Positions 36,258 through 45,629 are shown, counted from the first letter of the stretch. The stretch: DNA of 64,000 nt from Alligator mississippiensis (GCF_030867095.1 NC_081824.1:123450162-123514161), one strand, 5' to 3'. Notes: generated by a model not told the origin, from the letters alone. Program-made: numbers and translations.

Positions 36258-37097
36258 TTATTTCTTGTAACTCCCGGGGGGCGCCTTGGTGAATAAAACC
36301 TCACCAATTCCCTTCTGTGCCCCCGTGATGAACTTATAGGCAGCCACAAGGTCGCCTCTCAACCTTCTCTTGCGGAGGCTGAAAAGGTCCAGTTTCTCTA
36401 GTCTCTCCTCATAGGGCTTGGTCTGCAGGCCCTTAACCATACAAGTGGCCCTTCTCTGGACCCTCTCCAGGTTATCCGCATCCCTCTTGAATTGTGGTGC
36501 CCAGAATTGCACGCAGTACTCCAACTGCGGTCTGACCAGTGCCCAATAAAGGGGAAGTATCACCTTCTTGGACCTATTCGTCATGCATCTGCTGATGCAC
36601 GATAAAGTGCCATTGGCTTTTCTGATGGCTTCGTCACACTGCCGACTCATGTTCATCTTGGAGTCCACTAGGACTCCAAGATCCCTTTCCACTTCCGTGC
36701 CACCCAGCAGGTCATTCCCTAGGCTGTAGGTGTGCTGGACATTTTTCCTCCCTAGGTACAGCACTTTGCATTTCTCCTTGTTGAACTGCATTCTGTTGTT
36801 TTCTGCCCACTTGTCCAACCTGTCTAGGTCTGCTTGCAGCTGTTCCCTGCCCTCCAGCGTGTCCACTTCTTCCCATAGCTTTGTGTCATCTGCAAACTTG
36901 GACAGAGTACATTTCACTCCCTCGTCCAAGTCGCTGACGAAGACATTAAAGAGTATCGGTCCAAGGACCGAGCCCTGTGGGACCCCACTGCCCACACCCT
37001 TCCAGGTCGAAGCCAACCCATCCACCACGACTCTCTGGGTGCGACCCTCCAGCCAATTCGCCACCCACCGGACTGTGTAGTCATCCAAGTCACAGCC
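36258..37097 (-). pseudogene. CR1 reverse transcriptase, C-terminal part
   Basis: The frame includes VPQGSVLGPILFNVFVSDLD, the catalytic FADDTKLW motif (YADD-type A/C-block aspartates), the GVLVDSKMNMS segment and LVRPQLEYCVQFWAP, all standard for CR1. It would copy the LINE RNA at the target site. It ends early because of an indel near 36275, since the normal continuation RNNGHKVAESRFRLDIRR lies in another frame. Its upstream part is separated by the LTR insertion. Confidence 0.9.
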
Positions 37098-38015
37098 TGT
37101 GGCAGCGAAGTGCCCCCACAGGCTAGTGAGGGAGAGAAGGGAGGACCCACAGACCCCAGACCCCAAGAGAAAGCCCCCAGAGGGGCATACGTACCGGCTG
37201 AAGAGCAGCGGGAAGAGGAGCCACATCCGCGGCTGCAGCCGCGCGAACCGCCATTACGCCGGTTCTGGCAACAGCTGTTCCCGGCACGGCGAACAGCTGA
37301 GCCAATCCCAGCGGCCGTAGCAGCTGCGGCGGGAAGGTTTAAAAACGCCAGCAGGACAGGGAGAGAGGGGGAGCCAGGGAGAGAGAGTACGGGCAGGCAG
37401 CCCGTGCTGTGGGCTCTTGCACAGAGCGGAGAGGACCCAGCCTGCGGGTCTCAAGCAGGCAGCTTATCTAAGAGCTGTACACCTTTCGCGAACAGCAGAG
37501 TGAAAGGCGGTCAGAGAGTGCAAGCCGAGGCACTCTCTCAGTATCCTGAAGCGGCCGACGCTCAGGAGGCAGGGGAGCGCTCTGCTGCCGGTAGGAGAGG
37601 GGAGACAGCGGAGGCTCCAGGAGGGACCTGGAACCAGGGGGAGCACCCACCAGCTCCTCCTGATTTGGAGGAGTATTTTCTGTAAGAAGGGAGGAAGGAG
37701 GAATCACTCCCAGCAGGAGGGAGAACGACCGGGAACCGGGGACCCGGTCTGAGGCCGTCATACAGGGCCTGGAAACATCTGGAACGCATCACCCAGCAGT
37801 TGGCGTGTGGAAGGGGTGTAGGGGAGGCGGAGCCCCGTGGACCACCGCGTCACTCAACCGTGAGTAACACCGTCTATCAGGAGGCCCCACCCAGGATAAA
37901 GTTCTCCACTGTAGACCCCTCTAAAGGTAATTGATTACATCCAAGTCGTGGCAGGCGAGTTGAGGGGAGGGGCAACACCCCGATAGGCCAGGCGGAGCTA
38001 GACACAGGCTCCACA
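37098..38015 (+). mobile_element. Probable solo LTR of a different family
   Basis: This 918-bp insertion inside CR1 starts TGTGG and ends CCACA, with a 5-bp duplication CAGCC (37093-37097 and 38016-38020). In the plus orientation a CCAAT box (37302-37306) precedes a TTTAAAAA TATA-like box (37338-37345). It also has a 16-bp perfect palindrome CGCGGCTGCAGCCGCG (37228-37243). No internal genes are present, so an LTR-LTR recombination product is likely. The identity of flanks extends to 8 bp (CACAGCCT), which would also fit a hAT insertion, but no terminal inverted repeat supports that. It is unlike the LTRs at 15.6 and 41.7 kb. Confidence 0.75.
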
Positions 38016-39640
38016 CAGCCTCTAGACTTGTTCACCAGTATGGGGTGGGATACCGTATTGAAGACCTTCCTGAAGTCTAAGTATACGACATCCATCCCTC
38101 CTCCTGTGTCCAGGCGTTTCGTAACCTGGTCATAAAAAGAGACTAGACTGGTCAGGCACGATCTGCCTGCCACGAACCCATGCTGGTTTCCCCTCAGCAT
38201 AATTTGTCCTGCCGGGCTCTCGCATATGTGAGCCTTGATAATTTTTTCAAAGACTTTGCCAAGGATGGAGGTGAGACTGACTCGGCTATAGTTGCCCGTG
38301 TCCTCCTTCCTCCCCTTTTTGAAAATGGGGACCACATTGGCCCTTTTCCAGTCCTCCGGGACTTGGCCTGTGCGCCACGAGCATTCGAATATTCCCGCCA
38401 GTGGCTCTGCAATGATGTCGGCCAGTGCCTTTAGCACCCTCGGATGGAGCTCATCCAGGCCTGCCAACTTAAAGGCATCCAGTTCTTCCAAGTGACTCTG
38501 CACCATCTCAGGGTCTACGCATGGAAGTGTGGCGCCTTGCTGCTGCCTCTCTACAACCCCAGTGAGAGACTTGTTGTGTCCCTCGCTTAGGAACACTGAG
38601 GCAAAGAACTCGTTGAGGAGTTCAGCCTTGTCCCCTCTGTCTGTCACCAATTGTTTCTGCCCATTTAGCAGGGGTCCTATTCCTCCCTGGGCCTTCCTTT
38701 TACTCCCTATATATCTAAAAAACAATTTCTTGTTGTCCTTTACTTGGGATGCCATCCTCAGCTCCATGGTAGCTTTGGCCCGTCTAACTGCCTCCCTACA
38801 AGCACGAGCAGAGGAGGTATATTCATCTTTGGTGATCTCTCCTTGTTTCCACTTTTTGTGTGCTCCCCTTTTGGCCCTTAGGCTGCCCTGGATTTCTGCG
38901 GTCAGCCAGGGAAGCCTCCTGGCCCCTTTCCCTCTTTTACCCCGCATGGGGATTGTCTCGCTTTGTGCCCGAAGGATCGTTTCCTTAAGGCACAGCCACC
39001 CTTCTTGGGCTCCCATCATTTCAAAACTCCTACTCTGCAGTGCGTCCTTGACTAATCGCCTGAGTTCATTTAAATCAGCTTTCCTAAAGTCTAGTACTTT
39101 CACCCTACTAGTTACCTTACCCACTCGACGTCTTATGGTGAATTCTATTATTAGGTGATCGCTGTCCCCCACATGGCTACCAATCTGTAGGTCCCCTACC
39201 ATGTCATCCCCCATTGCCAATACCAGATCCAGTATGGCATTCCCCCTAGTGGGACCGTGTACCTCCTGTGTCAGGTGGAGGTCCTGTGCACAGGTTAGAA
39301 ACCTGTGTGAGCAGTGGGACTTTGCCGTCTGTGTCTCCCAGCAGATGTCTGGGTAGTTTAGGTCCCCCATGACTACTGCCTCTTTAACTTTTATGGTCTC
39401 TGAGAGCTGCCTCAGGAGCCCCGCATCTATTTCTTCCCCTTGATGTGGGGGTCTGTAGCAGACCCCTACCACCAAATCCCTTTCTCCTTGCCCCCCATGT
39501 AGCCTAACCCACAATCCTTCTACTTCTTCATCCTTGGATTCCGTCTTGATGAGGGTTGGCGTATATTGCTCATTGACATAGAGCGCAACCCCTCCCCCTT
39601 TTTTCCCTACCCTGTCCTTTCTGTACAAATACAGATACTT
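38016..39640 (-). pseudogene. CR1 endonuclease and reverse-transcriptase N-terminus
   Basis: An open frame of about 540 CR1 codons (the reading frame continues to 37877 inside the LTR). The order is: apurinic-type endonuclease with RVGKKGGGVALYV, MGDLNYPDICW and GDSDHLIIEF, then a linker with KRANVVPIFKKGRKED, and the reverse-transcriptase start with FVAGRSCLTSLVSFYDQV and VYLDFRKVFNTVSHPILVNK. The endonuclease would nick target DNA. The N-terminus is lost by 5' truncation. It is largely free of stops, so relatively young. Confidence 0.93.
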
Positions 39641-39660
39641 GTACAAATACTTGTCAATAA

Positions 39661-40493
39661 TCATCATGTGGTTACTTTGTCATTTTAGGGAGGGGTATTG
39701 AGAAGAACATGAGATGACTCTGTCAATACTCAGGCTCTAGATTTCCTTGAAACCTGCTAATCTGACTTTGACCCTGGGCATGGCATGGAAAGTGATCTGG
39801 TCTCATTGGCCAATAATCAACCCTCTTTTGACAGATTATAACTTCTTCAAATAACAGTAATAATCCAAAGTTTTGTTTTTGTTCCAATGTGTCTTCCCCT
39901 GGAACTTCTAATTTAATGTCTAATACTTTTACTCTAAAAATGCCAATATATCTATGTGTATTGCCAGAAAGTAACCAAGTGTCAATTTTCTGAATAATAT
40001 GCCCTTAAGAAGATAAAAAAATATTCTATTGTCATATAAAACAAATGGACTTGGGAAGAAAATATCATTCTTCTTCCTGAAGCAAATACCTTTAAGAGTC
40101 AATAATGAGAAATGGAGTCTGGAAGAGCTGTTGCATAGCAAGTAGAACTCAAGAGCTATGTAAAATAGTTCTGTTTTTTATGTTATATAATTATATGGTG
40201 ACTCATTCTCTGCATAGACTGAACAAGGTTTTCAAAGAATCTCTGTACCCAGTATGTTGAATTCCTTTGACAATCTGTCCCCAGCTATAAGTGCTTGAGC
40301 CGTTCCAAAAACTGCAGCCATAATGCATTGTTCTTGTTTCTGTTATACTGCTTTTGCAAGGGTCTCAATAGAGCTGTTTATGTATTATGACTGCTTATTG
40401 GATGCTTCTTCGGTTGATGTTCTTCTACATGCTCAGGAAGGTAGTACGTACACATGCAGGGGAGAACATACATGTTTAGAGATAGACTAAATA
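39661..40493. other. AT-rich sequence, no gene seen
   Basis: No exon or element was recognised. Confidence 0.4.
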
Positions 40494-40943
40494 TACCATA
40501 TTTACTTGCATATCACATGCACTTTTTTGCCTCACAAACAGCCCTCCCATTGGAAGTTGGAGGGCCGGGCCAGAGGGCGTAGCCTGACACTGGGCCACAG
40601 GGCACATGGAAATCAGTTTGCAAGAAGGTAAGCAAGGACTCAGACAGCTTCACTTGCCCTTTAGCCACTTTGCCCATTGCTACTGCCACTGTCCTAACTC
40701 TTTGGCTGCCAACCAAACTACCACCCCATGGTGGAGCCAGTACTACTGCTGGGGCATGGGGCATGTGGCAGTGGCAGCAACTCTGGCTTTAACATAGGGC
40801 ACATGGTAGCGATGGCAGCTCCTGGCTCCAGCTCCAGCACAGACAGCCACTGCCAGAGCAGCTACCTCCACCACCACCATCAGCCTGCAAGGAGCCTTGT
40901 AGTCTGGATCCAGCCCTGGGCACAAAGTAGTTTGACACCTCTG
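40494..40943. repeat. Composite DNA-transposon relics
   Basis: The left end ACCATATTTACTTGCATATC followed by a T-run matches the end motif of the element at 60538-61193. The right end TTTGACACCTCTG is the complement of CAGAGGTGTCAAA, a hAT-type terminus. The GC-rich interior has no coding sequence. Whether this is one element or two joined pieces is unclear. Confidence 0.4.
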
Positions 40944-40951
40944 TAAAGAAA

Positions 40952-41570
40952 CCTAGGCAATGTCCAAAATACAGTGCTATACAATCAGTATAATCAGTAT
41001 ATACTGAAACCATATTGCCACCAAGCTTATATCACACACAAGAAATCCAGTTTCTAACAGGAACACACATCCCATAATTCATCATTGGGCTAAACAGCAG
41101 CATACATTCCTGAACCAAAAACACCAGAGACAGGAGCACACTCAGCGCAACAGGCACATCCATCAAGCTCTATGCAAGTAGCAATGCTGACATACATACT
41201 ACATAGCAGTTGTCCAATACTATGATACCCACATTCCTTAGGAAGGCTAAAGATTGTGTCTGTGTCATCTCCTGCATATTCCCATGCCCTGGGCCTCCCT
41301 GCCCTTTGTCTGGGAACTGACATTTGCCCTTTGCTGTGTTCACAGTTTGCTAATCTGTCATCTCTGTACTATGGTCTGCTGTCACTACTATGCATGGATA
41401 AACATGGCACACGTTTCACTTTATTTCTGTTTTCCATGGGCCCTACTGAACAAAGGGGTGTAAATGACATGGTAGAGAGTGCTGCTCAGAAATAAATATA
41501 TATTTTTCTTTGTTTGTTTGTTTTTGTTTTAATTTTTTTTCCTCGTGGTTACTGAAGTTGCCAGTCACAT

Positions 41571-41573
<3 letters not shown>
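40952..41573. other. Unassigned sequence, no gene seen
   Basis: Two overlapping open frames near 41254-41495 have no recognisable domain. Confidence 0.35.

Positions 41574-41622
<49 letters not shown>
41574..41622. repeat. (GT)n microsatellite
   Basis: About 24 uninterrupted GT units end 35 bases before the target duplication of the plus-strand LTR element. Confidence 0.95.
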
Positions 41623-41624
<2 letters not shown>

Positions 41625-41662
41625 GGTAAGGATGATTTTAGAAATATTTTATATGTATATGT

Positions 41663-42354
41663 TGTCATGACCCAAAGGGTATGATTTTGTGCGCGCTTCG
41701 GCACTGCAGAATTATTTCCCGCCACATGGAGCTTTCTTTGCACGGTGCAATTCTCAGTTGCATAGAGAAAACCCCGGTGCAAAGGAGTTCCCGCCACCCG
41801 TATGTAAATTTGTTTCCCACTATTGGCTGTTTCTAAATTATTCCCATGTGGCGGCTAGCGATTGGCTTGCTAGCCGTATAAGAGGCTTGAGCAGTTTCCG
41901 CCCAAGTTGGAGGAGGAGAACTTCATATCCATCTCGTGAAGAACTCTAAGCGCGCTGTGGAGCCTAACAAACTCCGCGTGTGCCTTAAAAGAGGATACAG
42001 GGGCCTGATCAACCTCTAGCCTCTCCCTGTCGCCGCCTGATCCCTCGACGTACCCTTCCCTGCACGCTTTCAGTCGGTCCACGGAGCCTAGCAAACTTGT
42101 GTGTGTGTATCCAGAGCTCTGTCCAGGTTGTTTTAAGAGGCTCGAGTTTTCTACGGGTCTTGTTCGAGTTTTGTTTTCATTTTGTAATTGCAACTCAAGA
42201 ATGTTTTTCTGCCTGCACCGCAACCACCTACGGTGTAAGTAAAATAATCTTTAATCAACCTCTATGCGTCAGTGCCTAATTCTAGTTCACCGTGCCGACC
42301 ACTTTCCCCGGCCCACGTGCCCGGGCTGCTGGCCACAGCCCCTCGGCCCCGACA
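41663..42354 (+). repeat. 5' LTR of the plus-strand element
   Basis: A 692-bp LTR runs from TGTCATGACCC to CGACA. Two ATTGG (inverted CCAAT) motifs (about 41822 and 41860) precede a TATAAGA box at 41877-41883. Two copies of an imperfect hairpin (GGAGCCTAACAAACTCCG near 41962 and a weaker one near 42080) parallel the triple hairpins of the other subfamily. A GTAAGT splice-donor-like site is at 42235-42240. No AATAAA signal is visible. Confidence 0.93.
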
Positions 42355-42372
42355 TGGCAACGAGGATGGGAT
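42355..42372 (+). other. Primer-binding site for tRNA-Ser(GCT)
   Basis: TGGCAACGAGGATGGGAT directly follows the 5' LTR. It matches the 3' end of tRNA-Ser(GCT) at 17 of 18 positions (A for G at position 5), and the minus-strand copy matches exactly. Confidence 0.85.
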
Positions 42373-43020
42373 ACGGGGAAAGCATGATAGAACTAGAATT
42401 AGTTGAGAACTGCCCTTGGCGAAGTGGGAAACGCGACGTAGCAAGCGTTGTGGAACTGGAGGCGCATATCGCTTACCACCAGGCAGGCGGAATGGGTGAA
42501 AGGTTTATCAGCGGACGCCTTTCACCGAAGGGAGAAGAGGGAGCTTCCGAAGACGGAGCCCCAAAAGAGAGGGAAGTGTATCTTCACCCCGCGGCATTCG
42601 GGTGTATAATGAATGATGAGCGGGTCCTGTTTAGGCCCCTCGACACTGTGTCCCTCACCAGAGTCAGCCCGGCAGGCGCAGTAAACCCAACCCTCACCCG
42701 GGAGCGTGCCCATTGCCTAAGATGTGCTCAGGAGAGTGAAGAACTGGTGCCGATCGACCGGTTCACCCCCTTTATGATGGCGTCTAGATTGAGGGGTTGC
42801 AAGCTTCCATCCGAGCTCTGCGAAGATCTGGAGACGGAGGAACGCACCGCAGATGAGAGGGTGGCCCCGAGATACGACAAGGGGGGAATGTTAACTGCAA
42901 CTTTCCGTACAGTAAGTGATTTAACGCAAAAAAATTTAAGTTTAAAAGCCCAGCTGCGTATGGCCGTTCAAGTGGTCAAAGAGGCGGCTGCGAAAGAAAA
43001 TCTTGAGACGCCATGCCAAG

Positions 43021-43188
43021 ATGGCTCCGAGCAAGAGGGAGACCGCGTGGAAGAACCGGAAGAGAAGGGTGAAGCTTCAGAGGAACTCACGAGAGTTCAA
43101 CCGACGCAGCGTTGCTTCCGGCGACCACGCCTTCTTGCCGACGGAAGGGAGAATCGAGCGGAGGAGTGCATCCGCCCCTCCTGCCTGA
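43021..43188 (+). CDS. Overlapping basic open frame inside gag
   Basis: A 55-codon frame begins MAPSKRETAWKNRKRR at an ATG in strong context (CCAAGATGGC), overlapping the acidic linker of gag. The minus-strand copy has the equivalent start and a longer 74-codon frame. An RNA-binding or nuclear accessory peptide is possible, but the basic content may just mirror the acidic gag codons. Function is unknown. Confidence 0.25.
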   Translation: MAPSKRETAWKNRKRRVKLQRNSREFNRRSVASGDHAFLPTEGRIERRSASAPPA

Positions 43189-44239
43189 AGCAATAACAGC
43201 AGCGATGACTCCCACAGCAGCAGTTCAACCTGTAGCAACAACCAGCCGAGTTGCTACTACCTATTACGCTCGCACCAGAACTGAACTGCAGGATTTGTGC
43301 AGAGAATCAAGAATCCAACCTGAAGAAACTCTAGCTGTATGGTTGGGACGTTTGGTCGTGGAACTTGGGTCCGACCTGCTGAACCAGGAAGAAGCAAGCT
43401 TCTTGGTCAGACAAGCTTCGTGGAGTAGAGGACACATCACTGACATTGACATGGCGGCGTTCAACGTTCACTGGCCTATTCCACTGCCAACGCTTGTTGC
43501 AGGACTGATCGGTCAAAAAGCCCACGCATGGCATGACGGACGGCCAGAACATACTGGCACAGAGCAACTCATGCTAGCGATTATCAGAGTCTCGTACTGT
43601 GCCTGGAACCCCAGAGCATGTGCACTAGGACTGACATCACTCTAGCGAATAAGACCATGGCCTCACCGTCATCTACGAAATCCTGGAACCGTTCCAGTGA
43701 CCATTCACAGCATAGATAGTTGTCTTGAGGTTTATGGGCGAAAGAACATCGCTGTCCTCCCGATTCTGCTTAACCCAAAGGTTAACCAACCTGTGAGTAA
43801 TCTTCTTCATCAATTGTCACAACTGCGTATCCTGATGGAGCCAAGAATATCCAGTGATCGGGAACGTCGACACCTGACCGAGGCTCAAGGCGCAAGACAT
43901 CACGAATCCGATCTTCCATCATTGCCACAGAGAACACCAGAGGAGCGATACATGTTTGGATTTCTCCTACAGCGTTCTGGACTCAATAAGTGGCAACTTC
44001 GGATTCTAGGGGATGTAGGCCAACGGCAACTGGCCTATGAGTTAGGTTTTCATTATCTGGAAGAGCTAGACGATGGCTCCTCGACGATTTCATCCAGTTG
44101 ATCATGCAAGAGAGAGTTGGCTCCACTCTAGCCATGTTTAAACACCTGTATTATATGTTTTGGGGAAGTGGTAGTGCGTTTAACTAACCGCCCTATTGTG
44201 TGCGGGTTTTTGTAAATATTAGTGAAATAACTGTTTTAA

Positions 44240-44256
44240 GAGAATTCTTTTCACAG
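44240..44256 (+). promoter_or_regulatory. Candidate splice acceptor after gag
   Basis: TTCTTTTCACAG (AG at 44255-44256) precedes ATCCGG. The same arrangement occurs in the minus-strand copy. Together with the GTAAGT in the LTR (42235-42240) it would produce a spliced RNA lacking the gag ATG. Confidence 0.55.
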
Positions 44257-44343
44257 ATCCGGAACTCAGAGTGCGTGGCGGAGAGAAGCCCCAAGAAGGA
44301 TAACATCATCGGCAGAAGCGAGGGCTTGACGCGCGACTTCGCC

Positions 44344-44541
44344 ATGACACCCACTGAAGCCCTGATCGTGCAATTTTTTGTTATGAATCTGGTTATGTGT
44401 GTATGTATTTGTGCTGGCTATTATTTAATTCGATCCCTGGAGGACGAACTTCTTATGTTAGCTGATTTTGTGTTTACCCGTTTAGTTCAACGACCCGTTA
44501 TAAGAGCTACTGGCAACCCGAGTGACAAGCATGTGGTATAA
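44344..44541 (+). CDS. Small single-pass membrane-protein frame
   Basis: From an ATG in good context (GCCATGA) a 65-residue protein is encoded, the first ATG after the candidate splice acceptor. Residues about 9-29 form a strongly hydrophobic segment with three Cys (MCVCIC). A charged stretch (RSLEDELL) and a basic tail follow. It ends just before the polypurine tract, the position of env or an accessory gene in retroviruses. No envelope motif is present, so it may be an envelope remnant, a leader-like peptide or a new accessory protein. The minus-strand copy shares the first residues but is frame-broken. Upstream, the frame is open back to about 44200. Confidence 0.4.
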   Translation: MTPTEALIVQFFVMNLVMCVCICAGYYLIRSLEDELLMLADFVFTRLVQRPVIRATGNPSDKHVV

Positions 44542-44556
44542 TTCAGCTGTGCCTTC

Positions 44557-44568
44557 AGCAAGGGGGGA
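44557..44568 (+). other. Polypurine tract
   Basis: AGCAAGGGGGGA lies immediately upstream of the 3' LTR and is identical to the tract of the minus-strand copy. Confidence 0.88.
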
Positions 44569-45257
44569 TGTCATGACCCAAAGGGTATGATTTTGTGTGT
44601 GCTTCGGCACTGCAGAATTATTTCCCGCCACATGGAGCTTTCTTTGCACGGTGCAATTCTCAGCTGCATAGAGAAAACCCCGGTGCAAAGGAGTTCCCGC
44701 CACCCGTATGTAAATTTGTTTCCCACTATTGGCTGTTTCTAAATTATTTCCACGTGGCAGCTAGCGATTGGCTTGCTAGCCATATAAGAGGCTTGAGCAG
44801 TTTCCGCCCAAGTTGGAGGAGAACTTCACATTCATCTCGTGAAGAACTCTAAGCGCGCTGTGGAGCCTAACAAACTCTGCGTGTGCCTTAAAAGAGGATA
44901 CAGGGGCCTGATCAACCTCTAGCCTCTCCCTGTCGCCGCCTGATCCCTCGACGTACCCTTCCCTGCGCGCTTTCAGTCGGTCCACGGAGCCTAGCAAACT
45001 TGTGTGTGTGTATCCAGAGCTCTGTCCAGGTTGTTTTAAGAGGCTCGAGTTTTCTACGGGTCTTGTTCGAGTTTTGTTTTCATTTTGTAACTGCAACTCA
45101 AGAAAGTTTTCCTGCCTGCACCGCAACCACCTACGGTGTAAGTAAAATAATCTTTAATCAACCTCTACGCGTCAGTGCCTAATTCTAGTTCGCCGTGCCG
45201 ACCACTTTCCCTGGCCCACGTGCCCGGGCTGCTGGCCACAGCCCCTCGGCCCCGACA
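44569..45257 (+). repeat. 3' LTR of the plus-strand element
   Basis: A 689-bp LTR nearly identical to 41663-42354, with a 3-base deletion in the GGAGGAGAAC region and scattered substitutions. Confidence 0.95.
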
Positions 45258-45262
45258 TATGT

Positions 45263-45629
45263 ATAATGCAATATATGTTTTACACCCCCGCTCTAGTGCA
45301 AACTTTTTCTATCTTAGTGTTCCATGTTGCCCTTGTATTTTATGACATAACTATGTGTACACTTTTATATTAACTGGGTTGTCATTGAGCTGTCTGACCC
45401 CCTGCAGCACTGCTTCCCCCTCTTATAAGCTTGGTGAAGTCCAAAGGCATCTTCCTATTGACTGCACAGTTGCCTTCAGTATTTTTCTTTTTCTTTTTTT
45501 TATGATGGTGATAACATTAAAATGGTGTTGTCAATGTTGCATTTCCACCCCACAATACTAGTACTCCTTCTTGTGCCTGTTGGAAGGATTTAGGGCCTTT
45601 TACTGAATAACATTTTTCCCAAATCACAG
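45263..45629. other. Unassigned AT-rich sequence
   Basis: No gene or element end was recognised. Confidence 0.35.

Larger units (their letters stand above)
36006..39640 (-). mobile_element. Long CR1 LINE, interrupted by an LTR
   Basis: The 3' end carries two ATTCATAG units (36007-36022). Going 5' there are the 3' untranslated region, the reverse transcriptase and the endonuclease, ending in a 5' truncation within the endonuclease N-terminus near 39640. A 918-bp insertion (37098-38015) splits the reverse transcriptase. Removing it with one 5-bp duplication brings the two frames back into register (2441 - 923 = 1518, divisible by 3), so the CR1 frame was open across that point when the insertion happened. 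The sequence closely resembles CR1 copies I associate with alligators. Confidence 0.93.
42354..44101 (+). pseudogene. gag-like frame, plus-strand copy, nearly open
   Basis: This is the structural-protein frame of the element, of roughly 580 codons. It starts at an ATG whose A is the last base of the LTR (42354) and whose TG is the start of the primer site. The first part (42354 to about 43105) has LELVENCPW, AHCLRCAQES and a helical NLSLKAQL segment. An acidic then Pro/Ala linker follows, where this copy lacks about 49 bases present in the other copy and so changes frame. The second part holds ARTRTELQDLC, EETLAVWLGRLVVELG and QASWSRGH. A TAG at 43643-43645 replaces a CAG of the other copy. 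The last part has RYMFGFLLQRSGLNKWQL. No CCHC knuckle, protease or polymerase is seen. Gag identity is inferred from position. Confidence 0.75.
41658..45262 (+). mobile_element. Complete gag-only LTR retroelement, plus-strand copy
   Basis: A complete insertion is flanked by the 5-bp duplication TATGT (41658-41662 and 45258-45262). The order is 5' LTR (41663-42354), primer-binding site (42355-42372), gag-like frame (42354-44101), splice-acceptor-like site (44245-44256), small membrane-protein frame (44344-44541), polypurine tract (44557-44568) and 3' LTR (44569-45257). There is no pol or recognisable envelope. Internal proteins and both priming sites match the element at 15571-19577, but the LTRs are about 200 bp shorter and largely diverged, so this is a separate subfamily. 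The two LTRs are almost identical, implying a fairly recent insertion. Confidence 0.95.

Noticed and set aside
37110..37685. 191-codon open frame on the plus strand
   Set aside because: It lies entirely within the probable solo LTR, has GC-rich low-complexity content and no recognisable domain.
37091..38021. hAT interpretation of the insertion in CR1 based on 8-bp identical flanks (CACAGCCT)
   Set aside because: No terminal inverted repeat fits that reading, while TGTGG..CCACA ends with a 5-bp duplication and promoter-like boxes fit an LTR. It remains a minor alternative.
41254..41495. Two overlapping open frames with Cys/His/Leu-rich residues
   Set aside because: No domain, no Kozak or splice support, and frames overlap each other; treated as chance.
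42264..42353. Upstream extension of the gag frame into the 5' LTR
   Set aside because: The upstream start lies within LTR sequence that is not conserved in the other subfamily, whereas the junction ATG is present in both copies.
43105..43205. Programmed -1 frameshift between the two parts of gag in the plus copy
   Set aside because: No slippery heptamer is visible, and the minus copy reads through the same linker in one frame until point stops. A length change in a repeated unit explains the shift.
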